Assembly (NCBI GenBank): GCA_016178705.1
Contig: JACOST010000028.1
Location: forward strand, 378,951-442,950
Source: Deltaproteobacteria bacterium
GTDB lineage: Bacteria > Desulfobacterota > Binatia > HRBIN30 > JACQVA1
Length of the DNA stretch: 64,000 bases
Direction of reading: 5' to 3'
Below, piece by piece: positions 31,875 to 39,778 of this stretch. Each line of letters opens with the position of its first letter. Position 1 is the first letter of the stretch. The notes beneath the pieces were generated by a model, which saw only the letters and a program-made list of their open reading frames with translations, was not told the origin of the DNA and made no database searches. Position numbers and translations under genes: made by a program.

Positions 31875-33026
31875 TCAGCTCGGTACGCCGTACACCTTGC
31901 GCACGTTCTCGCCCAACAACTTTGCCCGCGCGGTTGGTGCGCACTTGCCGGCGAGGTCCTCCAACTCGGCGATGTAGTCGCCGGTGTGATCGGGGTGCGG
32001 GAAGTCGGAGGCCCAGAAGAAACGGTCGGTGCCGAAGAGGTCCATCAATGCCGGGATCGTGGTCTCGTCGGGATCGCACGAGATCCAGCACTGGCGGCGG
32101 AAGTAGGCGCTCGGCTTCTCCTTCAGCGGCACGGCGCCGCCGAGCAGCGACGAGGCGTAGCCGTCCATGCGGTCGAGCCAATAGCCGATCCAGCCCGCAC
32201 CGGACTCGAGGATGATGATCTTGAGCCGCGGGAAGCGATCGAAAACGGCGAACTGAAACAACGTGGTGAAGGCGTGGCGCACGGCGTCGGCCGCGGTCAC
32301 ATTGAGAAAGAAGTGATTGCCCTGGAGATTGTCGAAGCGTCCCGGCGTGGCCCACTTGGGTTCAAAGGTTGGATGGATCGCCAGCGGCACGTCGAGATCT
32401 TGCGCCGCGGCGAACAGGACATCGTGATCCGGGTGCCCGTGCGGGCGCTTGGTCATCGTGAACGGCGCGACCCAGCCGCCGCGCGCGCCGGCGCGTACCG
32501 CGCGCTGCAGTTCGATCGCCGCCGCCTGCGGATCGCCGAGCGAGAGATGCGCGATCGGAATCAGCCGCCCGCCGCTGTCGGCGCAGAAGTCGACGATCCA
32601 GCGGTTGTAGGCTCGGGTGTAGGCCTGCGCGATCTCGGCGTCGGTGCACTCCGCCTCCCACAGCACGCCGAGCGTGGGATAGATGAAGGCCGCCGCCAAA
32701 TTTTCCTGATCCAAGCGCTGCAGCCGCTCGCGCGCGTTCATCGCTCCGAACGAGGCGCCGCCGACGTAGGTGTGCTCGGCTGACGGCAAGACATCGGCGA
32801 GCTGCCGACCCATGCCACCGAGCAAGCTCAGCATGCCGCCGCCGACGACCTTGGATGCGGCGCCGTTGATTTCGAGACGCTCCAGACCGTTGCTGTCGCG
32901 GCGAAAGCGCAAGGCGCGCTCGCGATAGCGCGGCTCGAGATAGGTTTCCCACAAATCCGGCGGTTCGAGGATGTGGCCGTCGGCATCTACCGCACCGTCA
33001 TAGGCGAGGCGTCGTATCGCAGTCAT
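31875..33026 (-). CDS. Amidohydrolase family 2 protein, tandem copy A
   Basis: 383 residues from the ATG at 33026 (AGGAG about 8 nt upstream). TIM-barrel metal hydrolase: VDADGHILEPPDLWETYLEP carries D-x-D-x-H, followed by LIPIAHLSLGDPQAAAIELQ, PLAIHPTFEPKWATPG, RLKIIILESGAGWIGYWLDR and FFWASDFPHPDHTGDYIAEL. These match the ACMSD-like group. It is strikingly similar to the gene directly upstream (33046), including the EPPDLWE, CWIS and HPDHTGDYIAELEDLAGK blocks, so it arose by tandem duplication. Only 19 nt separate the genes. Substrate unknown. Confidence 0.9.
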   Translation of the reverse strand: MTAIRRLAYDGAVDADGHILEPPDLWETYLEPRYRERALRFRRDSNGLERLEINGAASKVVGGGMLSLLGGMGRQLADVLPSAEHTYVGGASFGAMNARERLQRLDQENLAAAFIYPTLGVLWEAECTDAEIAQAYTRAYNRWIVDFCADSGGRLIPIAHLSLGDPQAAAIELQRAVRAGARGGWVAPFTMTKRPHGHPDHDVLFAAAQDLDVPLAIHPTFEPKWATPGRFDNLQGNHFFLNVTAADAVRHAFTTLFQFAVFDRFPRLKIIILESGAGWIGYWLDRMDGYASSLLGGAVPLKEKPSAYFRRQCWISCDPDETTIPALMDLFGTDRFFWASDFPHPDHTGDYIAELEDLAGKCAPTARAKLLGENVRKVYGVPS

Positions 33027-33045
33027 CACAATTCTCCTATGCGCG

Positions 33046-34197
33046 TTACACGGCCATGCCGTAGCATCGCCGCACGTTTTCGCCCAGCAACTGCGCGCGG
33101 GCACTGGGCGCGAGTTTGCCGGCGAGGTCCTCCAACTCGGCGATGTAGTCGCCGGTGTGATCGGGGTGCGGGTAGTCGGAGGCCCAGAAAAAGCGGTCGG
33201 CGCCGACCAGATCCATCAGAGCAGGGATGGTCGACTCCTCCGGATCGGCCGAGATCCAACACTGTCGGCGGAAGTAGTCGCTAGGCTTGTGCGTCAGCGG
33301 CAGCGCCGCGTTGGGAACCTTGGCGATGGCGTCCATGCGATCGAGCCAATAGCCGATCCAGCCGGCGCCCGATTCGAGGATGATGATCTTGAGGCGCGGG
33401 AAGCGATCGAAGACGCCGAACTGAAACAGCGTCGTGAAGGCGTGGCGCACCCCTTCGCCGGCCAGCATGTTGAGGTAGAACTGCGCGCGCCGAATGTACT
33501 GCATGTCGAAGCGGCCGGAGAACGCATGCCGTGGCTCGAAGGTTGGATGAATGCCGAGCGGCACGTCGAGGTCTTGCGCCGCGGCGAACAGCGCATCGTG
33601 ATCCGGATGACCGTGCGGCTTCTTGGTGATCGCGAACGGCGCCACCCACGCACCACGGCAGCCGTCCTTCACCGCGCGTGCGAGTTCGTGCGCTGCGGCA
33701 ACTGGATCGCCGAGCGAAAGATGGGCGATCGGGATCAATCGACCGCCCGAGTCGCGGCAGAAGTCGGCGATCCAGCGATTGTAGGCGCGGCAGTAGGCTT
33801 GGGAGATTTCGACGTCGTCGCACTCGGCTTCCCACAGCAGCTCGATGGTCGGATAGAGGAAGGCGCCCTCGAGCCCCTCCGCATCGAGCAATTGCAACCG
33901 CTCCGTTGCGTTCATCGAACCGAACGGCGCACTGCGTAGATATGTCCGCTGCGGGTTAGGAGCGATCTGCTCGCTGCGCTTGCCCATGCCGCCGAGCATG
34001 CCGGGCGATCCGCGCCGGGTCAGTTTCGACGGCGCGCCATTGATCTCGAGATACTCGAGTCCTTCGTCATCAGTGCGCAGCCGCAAGGCGCGATCGCGGT
34101 ACCGGGGTTCCAGATACTGCTCCCACAAGTCCGGCGGTTCGAGGATGTGACCGTCGGCGTCAACGGCACCCGGATAGACTATTCGTCGTGTGGCCAT
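33046..34197 (-). CDS. Amidohydrolase family 2 protein, tandem copy B
   Basis: 383 residues from the ATG at 34197; a longer frame reaches 34248 without a better ribosome-binding site. Same domain order and metal motifs as copy A: VDADGHILEPPDLWEQYLEP, HLSLGDPVAAAHELARAV, IHPTFEPRHAFSGRFDMQYI, LESGAGWIGYWLDRMDAIAK, ASDYPHPDHTGDYIAELEDL. It is probably the first gene of the pair's operon. The most different stretch from copy A is about residues 45-75, near the expected substrate loop, suggesting different substrates. No decarboxylase-specific residue could be singled out. Confidence 0.9.
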   Translation of the reverse strand: MATRRIVYPGAVDADGHILEPPDLWEQYLEPRYRDRALRLRTDDEGLEYLEINGAPSKLTRRGSPGMLGGMGKRSEQIAPNPQRTYLRSAPFGSMNATERLQLLDAEGLEGAFLYPTIELLWEAECDDVEISQAYCRAYNRWIADFCRDSGGRLIPIAHLSLGDPVAAAHELARAVKDGCRGAWVAPFAITKKPHGHPDHDALFAAAQDLDVPLGIHPTFEPRHAFSGRFDMQYIRRAQFYLNMLAGEGVRHAFTTLFQFGVFDRFPRLKIIILESGAGWIGYWLDRMDAIAKVPNAALPLTHKPSDYFRRQCWISADPEESTIPALMDLVGADRFFWASDYPHPDHTGDYIAELEDLAGKLAPSARAQLLGENVRRCYGMAV

Positions 34198-34285
34198 GCT
34201 CAAGGCTCTCGCCCGCTTCTCTTTGCATGCGTCGGATGGGGATCGCAATCGCGGATCGCTAGCATGGCAATGCTCGAACTGTCGT

Positions 34286-35110
34286 TCAGAGTCCCCGGAC
34301 GATTTGCCCCAAACGCCTTTTCGCGCGGCGCGCTAGCTCGATGGCCTGATTGCCAATCGTTTCTGCCGGCATGAGGATGAGACCTTTGAGCCATTCGTCT
34401 GGCCGTGCGCGAAATTCGGTAGAGTAGGCCGGGCCCGTCCAGTCTGGCGGCGGTTGGGTCGTGTAGTAGTACGCCGCGAACGAGTTTCGCGTCATTGCCT
34501 CGGGACAGCCGACCTTCGAGACGCCATGAAAACCCGGCGCTGTGGTCTCGAAAAGCACGCAGCGGTTGAGGATCGGCGCGACCTCGCGGTCGCAGTGCGT
34601 CACCGTGGCATCCCACAGTTGCAAGCCGCCGCCCCACGCGGCGGGCCAGTCGCGATTCAAGAACAGCAGGATGTTCAGACGCCGATACAACCCGCGACGC
34701 GGGATGATGTTGAAATCGGCGTGGAGGTCGAGGCGTGAGTTGGCCGCCATCAGATGCATACCGCCACCGGCGAGCTGTTCATCCGCTAGCAAGGCCGGAA
34801 TGTCGGTGATGTGAGACAGCGTGGCGAGAAACTCGGGGGCGGCAAGGATTTCGTGCAACGTGCGGATCGGTTCGGGAAAGTGCTGGGGATCGCTGATCTG
34901 TACCTTGCCGCGCTCGTTGACGGTGGCGAACGTCTTCCCGACTCGACGCGCTTCCGCAAATGTCGGGTAGGCACGCGCCACTTGCTCAGCGAACTCGGCG
35001 CGCAGCAATCCATCGACACAAATGAAGTGGAACGGCCGGGCGGCTTGGAAGTCCGCGCGCAGCCGCTCGCGGTCGAGCGGATTTAGGTGCGTGTCGAATA
35101 GGGATGACAT
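34286..35110 (-). CDS. 2-oxoglutarate/Fe(II) oxygenase (prolyl-hydroxylase-like)
   Basis: 274 residues from the ATG at 35110 (a TTG at 35116 is alternative). Double-stranded beta-helix: the iron ligands are H-x-D in SRLDLHADFNIIPRRGLYRR and the distal His in FETTAPGFHGVSKVGCPEAM, with basic residues after it for 2-oxoglutarate. The Arg-rich N-terminal part and the sheet RRLNILLFLNRDWPAAWGGG are typical of the 2OG-Fe(II) oxygenase group next to sugar clusters. It is divergent from the polysaccharide operon that begins at 35222, so it may modify a sugar or protein there (inference). Confidence 0.88.
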   Translation of the reverse strand: MSSLFDTHLNPLDRERLRADFQAARPFHFICVDGLLRAEFAEQVARAYPTFAEARRVGKTFATVNERGKVQISDPQHFPEPIRTLHEILAAPEFLATLSHITDIPALLADEQLAGGGMHLMAANSRLDLHADFNIIPRRGLYRRLNILLFLNRDWPAAWGGGLQLWDATVTHCDREVAPILNRCVLFETTAPGFHGVSKVGCPEAMTRNSFAAYYYTTQPPPDWTGPAYSTEFRARPDEWLKGLILMPAETIGNQAIELARRAKRRLGQIVRGL

Positions 35111-35221
35111 GAGCAAGTTGTCGCCGCTCTTAGCCCGACTATCGCGTGCGCTGCAACCGTCCGCCCGTCATCGGTTGTACGTGGGTTGTGCCGGATCGCT
35201 GCCTTGGCCTATGGTCGTGGG

Positions 35222-36544
35222 GTGACGCTGCCTGCGGCGCTTGCGCTCTTCGGTTGGATTCCGTTTGCATTGGTCCTCTTCCGTTTCCTGCCGGCACGAC
35301 GCGCCGTTATCGCCAGCTTCGTCATCGGCTGGCTGTTCCTGCCCAACGCAAGCTATCCGATCCTCGGTTTGCCCGACTACACGAAGATGTTCGCGGTCTG
35401 TCTCGCCCCGCTCTTCGGTGCGATCGTGTTCGACTCCACCCGTGTACTGACACTGCGACCGCGGATGGTCGACGTGGCGATGATCGTCTGGTGCCTCTGT
35501 CCGTTTGCCTCGTCGATGAGCAACGACCTGGGCGCGTACGATGGTCTGTCAGCCGTGTTCGAGCAGAGCGTGACATGGGGCGTGCCCTACGCGATCGGTC
35601 GGATGTACTTCGGCGATCTCGTGGCGTTGAGCGAGCTGGCGCGCGGTATGTTGATCGGCGGCTTGGTGTACGTCCCGCTGTGCCTGATCGAAGTCTTCAT
35701 CGGCCCCCGGCTGCATGCGCTTGTGTACGGCGATCAGCACTATGCATTGTGGAAGGCGTGGCGATTCAGCGGCTGGCGGCCGGCAGTGTTCATGTCGAGC
35801 GGCTTGGCCGTCGCGCTGTGGATGACGGCCACGACGCTCACCGGTGCGTGGCTGTGGTTAACCGGTACGTTGAGTCGAGTCGCAGGTATTCGAGCGCAGT
35901 TCTTGTTGGCGGGCTTGCTCGTGGCGACGCTGCTGACGCGTTCGGTCAACGCCTGGACTTTGTTGCTGCTCGGGAGCGTGGTGTTGGGTTGCGTTTTGCA
36001 GCATCGCCTCACGTTACTCAAGCCTCTGCCGGTTGTTTGCCTCCTGGCGATGGCGCCGACGTATGTGTTGGCGCGCGCCACAGGTCTCTGGTCCGGCGTG
36101 CAGCTCGTGCCGCCGATTGCCGCAGTGCTGAACCTCGATCGCGCGCAGTCGGTCGAATACCGGCTCATCAGCGAGCGAGCGATCGTCGACAAGGCGCAGC
36201 AACAGCCGCTATTGGGATGGGGTCGTTGGGGCCGCGCCGCGATTGAGGCTGAGCCGGGTCAGGTGGGTACGATCCGCGATAGTTTGTGGATCATCGCGTT
36301 CGGCGATAGCGGATTGGTTGGATTGATCGGCGTGATGACCGTGCTTGTGTTGCCACCTGCGTGGTTCTGGTTCCGCTATCCGCTTGAGCGATGGACGGAG
36401 CCCGCGGTCGCATCGGCCGCCGTGCTCGCGATCGTCGTCGTCCTGTACACCATCGACAGTTGCTTCAACGCCATGGTGAACCCGATCTTCATGCTCGCCG
36501 CGGGCGGACTCGTGGACCTCGGCCGCGGACCGGATGCAGCTTGA
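35222..36544 (+). CDS. O-antigen polymerase/ligase-like membrane protein
   Basis: About 440 residues if it starts at the GTG at 35222; a TTG at 35186 is possible and the frame is open to 35108. At least ten hydrophobic segments, e.g. FGWIPFALVLFRFLPARRAV, ASFVIGWLFLPNASYPILGL, MLIGGLVYVPLCLIEVFIGP and VASAAVLAIVVVLYTIDSCF. A periplasmic loop around EYRLISERAIVDKAQQQPLL then GWGRWGRA resembles the Wzy/WaaL loop (G-x-G-R). It probably joins sugar repeat units at the inner membrane. An ATG frame just upstream (35109) in another phase encodes a plausible N-terminus, so a start or frameshift question remains. Confidence 0.72.
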   Translation: MTLPAALALFGWIPFALVLFRFLPARRAVIASFVIGWLFLPNASYPILGLPDYTKMFAVCLAPLFGAIVFDSTRVLTLRPRMVDVAMIVWCLCPFASSMSNDLGAYDGLSAVFEQSVTWGVPYAIGRMYFGDLVALSELARGMLIGGLVYVPLCLIEVFIGPRLHALVYGDQHYALWKAWRFSGWRPAVFMSSGLAVALWMTATTLTGAWLWLTGTLSRVAGIRAQFLLAGLLVATLLTRSVNAWTLLLLGSVVLGCVLQHRLTLLKPLPVVCLLAMAPTYVLARATGLWSGVQLVPPIAAVLNLDRAQSVEYRLISERAIVDKAQQQPLLGWGRWGRAAIEAEPGQVGTIRDSLWIIAFGDSGLVGLIGVMTVLVLPPAWFWFRYPLERWTEPAVASAAVLAIVVVLYTIDSCFNAMVNPIFMLAAGGLVDLGRGPDAA

Positions 36545-36551
36545 GCACTCG

Positions 36552-37532
36552 ATGCGCTTAGCAGTGATCATCGTGAACTATCGCACGCCCGAACTCACGG
36601 TCGATTGCTTGGCGTCGCTGGTCGGCCAATGTGACGCCAACCGCGATCGCGTGTTCGTCGTCGACAACGCCTCGGGCGATGGCTCGACGGCGCGCATCCC
36701 GGACGCGATTGCGGCGAACGGGTGGGGCAGGTGGGTGCAGTTCCAGTCCGCCTCGCTCAACGGCGGATTTGCGGTTGGCAACAACCTTGTCCTCCGCTCT
36801 CTCTTGGCCTCGTCCGATCCGCCGCGCTACGTGTTTCTGCTCAATCCGGACACCATCGTGCAACCGGGTGCGATCGACGCGCTACTGGAGTTCATGGAGC
36901 TGCACCCCGACGTAGGCATTGCGGGCAGCGGCCAGGAGGATGTATCGGGAGCGCCGTTGCGAGCCGCCTTTCGCTTTCCCACCGTTGTGAGCGAGATCGA
37001 AGCCGGCATGCGGCTCGGATACCTGTCGAAGCTGCTGGCGGCCTTCGTCGTTGCGCCGCTGCCGCCGACGCAGCCGAGCCGTACCGATTGGGTAGCAGGC
37101 GCGTGCATGTTGGTGCGCCGCGAAGTCTTCCAACGCGTCGGCTTGCTGGACGAAGGCTTCTTCCTCTGCTTCGAAGATGTCGATTTCTGCCGGCGCGCGG
37201 CCGACGCCGGGTTTCCCTGCTGGTACGTGCCGCAAAGTCGCATCATCCATCTGGTCGGACAAGCCTCAGGTCCGCGGAGGGTAGGAGGTAGGACGCAGCG
37301 CCGCCCCGCGTGTTGGTTCGACGCGCGGCGCCACTATTTCGAGAAGCACTTCGGGGTAGCCTACCGCGTGCTCGCCGACGTGGGTTTCGCGTTCACGTTC
37401 TTGCTGTGGCGCATGCGGCGCGTGGTGCAGCGCAAACCGGATGCGGATCCGCCGTACTTCCTCATCGATTTTCTGCGGCACAGTATTTTCGGCGGACGTC
37501 GCCGCGCCGCTCCCGACATCACACGCTCATGA
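36552..37532 (+). CDS. Glycosyltransferase family 2
   Basis: 326 residues from the ATG at 36552 (ATG 36534 is an alternative overlapping the previous stop). GT-A fold: RLAVIIVNYRTPELTVDCLA at the N-terminal strand, VVDNASGDGST for UDP contact, FLLNPDTIVQPGAIDALLEF with the N-P-D version of the DxD motif, and DWVAGACMLVRREVFQRVGL then FEDVDFCRRAADAGF (the E-D-x-D motif). Rhamnosyltransferase-like group. The C-terminal 80 residues are basic and may touch the membrane. Its stop overlaps the next gene's ATG (ATGA). Confidence 0.92.
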   Translation: MRLAVIIVNYRTPELTVDCLASLVGQCDANRDRVFVVDNASGDGSTARIPDAIAANGWGRWVQFQSASLNGGFAVGNNLVLRSLLASSDPPRYVFLLNPDTIVQPGAIDALLEFMELHPDVGIAGSGQEDVSGAPLRAAFRFPTVVSEIEAGMRLGYLSKLLAAFVVAPLPPTQPSRTDWVAGACMLVRREVFQRVGLLDEGFFLCFEDVDFCRRAADAGFPCWYVPQSRIIHLVGQASGPRRVGGRTQRRPACWFDARRHYFEKHFGVAYRVLADVGFAFTFLLWRMRRVVQRKPDADPPYFLIDFLRHSIFGGRRRAAPDITRS

Positions 37533-38515
37533 GCACCGTCGGCGCAGTGATCATCGGCCGCAACGAAGGCGAGCGTCTGCGCCGCTGCCTCGTCTCCGTG
37601 GTCGGACGGGTGCCGTTCGCGGTGTACGTCGACTCCGGCTCGGCCGACGATAGTGTTCGACTGGCGCGCGAGCTGGGCGTTGATGTCGTCGTTCTCGACG
37701 CCAGCGCACCGTTCACTGCGGCACGCGCGCGCAATGCCGGAACGGCTCGTCTCCTCACCCTCGATCCGGCGATCGAGTTCATCCAGTTCATCGACGGCGA
37801 TTGCGAATTGGTGAGCGGTTGGATCGAGCGGGCGTTGGCTGAGTTCACAACCGCACCGCGTGTGGCGGTGGTGTGCGGACGGCGGCGCGAACGCTCTCCC
37901 GGTGCCTCGATTTACAACACGCTCTGCGACATCGAGTGGGACTCGCCCATCGGCGACGTCAAAGCCTGCGGTGGCGATGCGTTGATGCGCCGTGCTGCAC
38001 TCCGCGAAGTCGGCGGATATACGGCGTCGCTGATCGCGGGCGAGGAACCGGAGCTCTGCGTCCGCCTGCGCGCGCGGGGCTGGATCATCCGGCGCATCGA
38101 TGGCGAGATGTCGGTTCACGATGCGGCGATGATTCGCTTCGATCAGTGGTGGCGCCGGACCCAGCGTACAGGCTACGCCTTCGCGCAGGGCGCCGCCATG
38201 CATGGTCGAGCGCCTGAGCGCCATTGGGTGCACGAGAGCCGTAGCATCTGGTTCTGGGGCGTCGCGCTGCCGTTGCTCACCCTGGCGACCGTGATGCCAA
38301 CGCACGGTGCGAGCGTACTGTTTCTTGCTGGCTATCCCGCCATCGCCGTACGCATCTACCGTCGCATGCGGCGACACGGACTTTTACCATCGACTGCGGG
38401 GCTGTATGCGCTGTTCTGCGTGGCGGGAAAATTCCCGGAGGCAATCGGCCAACTGCGCTTTGTCCGTGAGCGGCTGCGCCGCTCGCCGCGTCTGACCGTT
38501 GTGCCGCGCGCTTGA
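37529..38515 (+). CDS. Glycosyltransferase family 2
   Basis: 328 residues. GT-A fold with VGAVIIGRNEGERLRRCLVS, YVDSGSADDSVRLARELG, FIDGDCELVSGWIERAL (DxD equivalent D-G-D) and the acceptor-side GEEPELCVRLRARGWIIRRI. The C-terminal half has two hydrophobic stretches (WFWGVALPLLTLATVMPTHG and ALFCVAGKFPEAIGQ) that may be membrane-associated. Overlaps the upstream GT2 by 4 nt and is followed by a GT4 after 21 nt. Donor and acceptor unknown. Confidence 0.92.
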   Translation: MSTVGAVIIGRNEGERLRRCLVSVVGRVPFAVYVDSGSADDSVRLARELGVDVVVLDASAPFTAARARNAGTARLLTLDPAIEFIQFIDGDCELVSGWIERALAEFTTAPRVAVVCGRRRERSPGASIYNTLCDIEWDSPIGDVKACGGDALMRRAALREVGGYTASLIAGEEPELCVRLRARGWIIRRIDGEMSVHDAAMIRFDQWWRRTQRTGYAFAQGAAMHGRAPERHWVHESRSIWFWGVALPLLTLATVMPTHGASVLFLAGYPAIAVRIYRRMRRHGLLPSTAGLYALFCVAGKFPEAIGQLRFVRERLRRSPRLTVVPRA

Positions 38516-38536
38516 GTCTCAACTTCCGGAGCCGCT

Positions 38537-39778
38537 GTGAAAATTGCGTATCTCGTCAATCAGTATCCGATGGTGACGCACACCTTCATCCGACGTGAGA
38601 TTGCGGCACTCGAGCGCCACGAGGTCGAGGTCGTGCGCGTGTCGCTTCGGCCGGCTGGCGAGGAGGTGTGTGATGCCGCCGATCACGGCGAAGCCGCACG
38701 CACGCGTGTGGTGCTCGCGCGCGGGGTGCCGGCGCTGCTCGCCACCGCCCTGCGGGTGGCGGTCGAACGCCCGGCCGCGTTCGCCGCGGCGACAACGCTA
38801 GCAATGCGGATCGGATGGACATCGGATCGCGGCGTGATTCGTCATCTGGCGTACGTCATTGAGGCCTGTACGCTGCTGCGATGGTGTGCCGCGGCGTACG
38901 TCACGCACGTGCACGCGCACTTCGGCACCAACCCCGCCGCGGTGGCGTTGTTGTGTCGCGTCCTCGGAGGCCCGCCCTACAGTTTCACTGTGCACGGGCC
39001 CGAGGAGTTCGAGCGGGCCCCTCACCTCGCGCTTGCTGACAAAGTTGCCTCCGCCGCTTTCGTGATCACTGTGAGCGAGTTCGGGCGTCGCGAGCTGTCG
39101 CGGTGGTGCGCGCCCGAGCATGCGACGCGCATTCACGTGGTACGCTGCGGTCTCGACGCGATGTTCCTATCGCAGGTGCCCACGCCGGTGCCGCGCGCGC
39201 CGAAACTGGTATGCGTCGGGCAGCTCTGCCACCGCAAGGGGCAGTTACAATTGCTCGACGCGGTTGCTCGTCTGGCAAGTGCCAATGAGGCCTGCGATCT
39301 CGTGCTCGTTGGCGATGGTCCGGCACGTCACCAGATCGAATCGCGCATTCACGCCCTCGGCCTGCGGGAACGCGTCACGCTCGTCGGATGGGCGACGGGT
39401 GCCGAGGTGCGTCAGCACATCGTTGGCGCGCGTGCGTTGATCCTACCGAGTCTGGCTGAAGGACTGCCGGTGGTCTTGATGGAGGCACTGGCGGTCGGTC
39501 GACCGGTGATTTGCACGGACGTGGCGGGTGTTGCCGAGCTGGTCGAGACCGGCACCTGTGGTTGGTTGGTGTCGCCAGGATCCGTGGACGCGTTGGTGAC
39601 CGCGATGCACGCGGCATTGCGGACGCCGACGGAAGAGTTGGAGCAAATGGGCCGCAACGGTGCGGCGCGGGTCGCCCGTCTGCACAATGCAGAGTTGGCA
39701 GCGGTTACGTTGATCGGCCTGCTGCGCGCGGCGGACGGCAATCCAAGGCTACGCGACCCACATGAGCGGCGGCAATGA
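38537..39778 (+). CDS. Glycosyltransferase family 4
   Basis: 413 residues from a GTG at 38537. GT-B fold. The N-terminal domain has MKIAYLVNQYPMVTHTFIRR, THVHAHFGTNPAAVALLCRV and PYSFTVHGPEEFER. The C-terminal domain has PKLVCVGQLCHRKGQLQLLD, LVLVGDGPARHQIES and LILPSLAEGLPVVLMEALAV, the E-x7-E donor-binding motif. Group members transfer hexoses in capsule or exopolysaccharide assembly. It overlaps the next gene by 4 nt (ATGA). Confidence 0.93.
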   Translation: MKIAYLVNQYPMVTHTFIRREIAALERHEVEVVRVSLRPAGEEVCDAADHGEAARTRVVLARGVPALLATALRVAVERPAAFAAATTLAMRIGWTSDRGVIRHLAYVIEACTLLRWCAAAYVTHVHAHFGTNPAAVALLCRVLGGPPYSFTVHGPEEFERAPHLALADKVASAAFVITVSEFGRRELSRWCAPEHATRIHVVRCGLDAMFLSQVPTPVPRAPKLVCVGQLCHRKGQLQLLDAVARLASANEACDLVLVGDGPARHQIESRIHALGLRERVTLVGWATGAEVRQHIVGARALILPSLAEGLPVVLMEALAVGRPVICTDVAGVAELVETGTCGWLVSPGSVDALVTAMHAALRTPTEELEQMGRNGAARVARLHNAELAAVTLIGLLRAADGNPRLRDPHERRQ

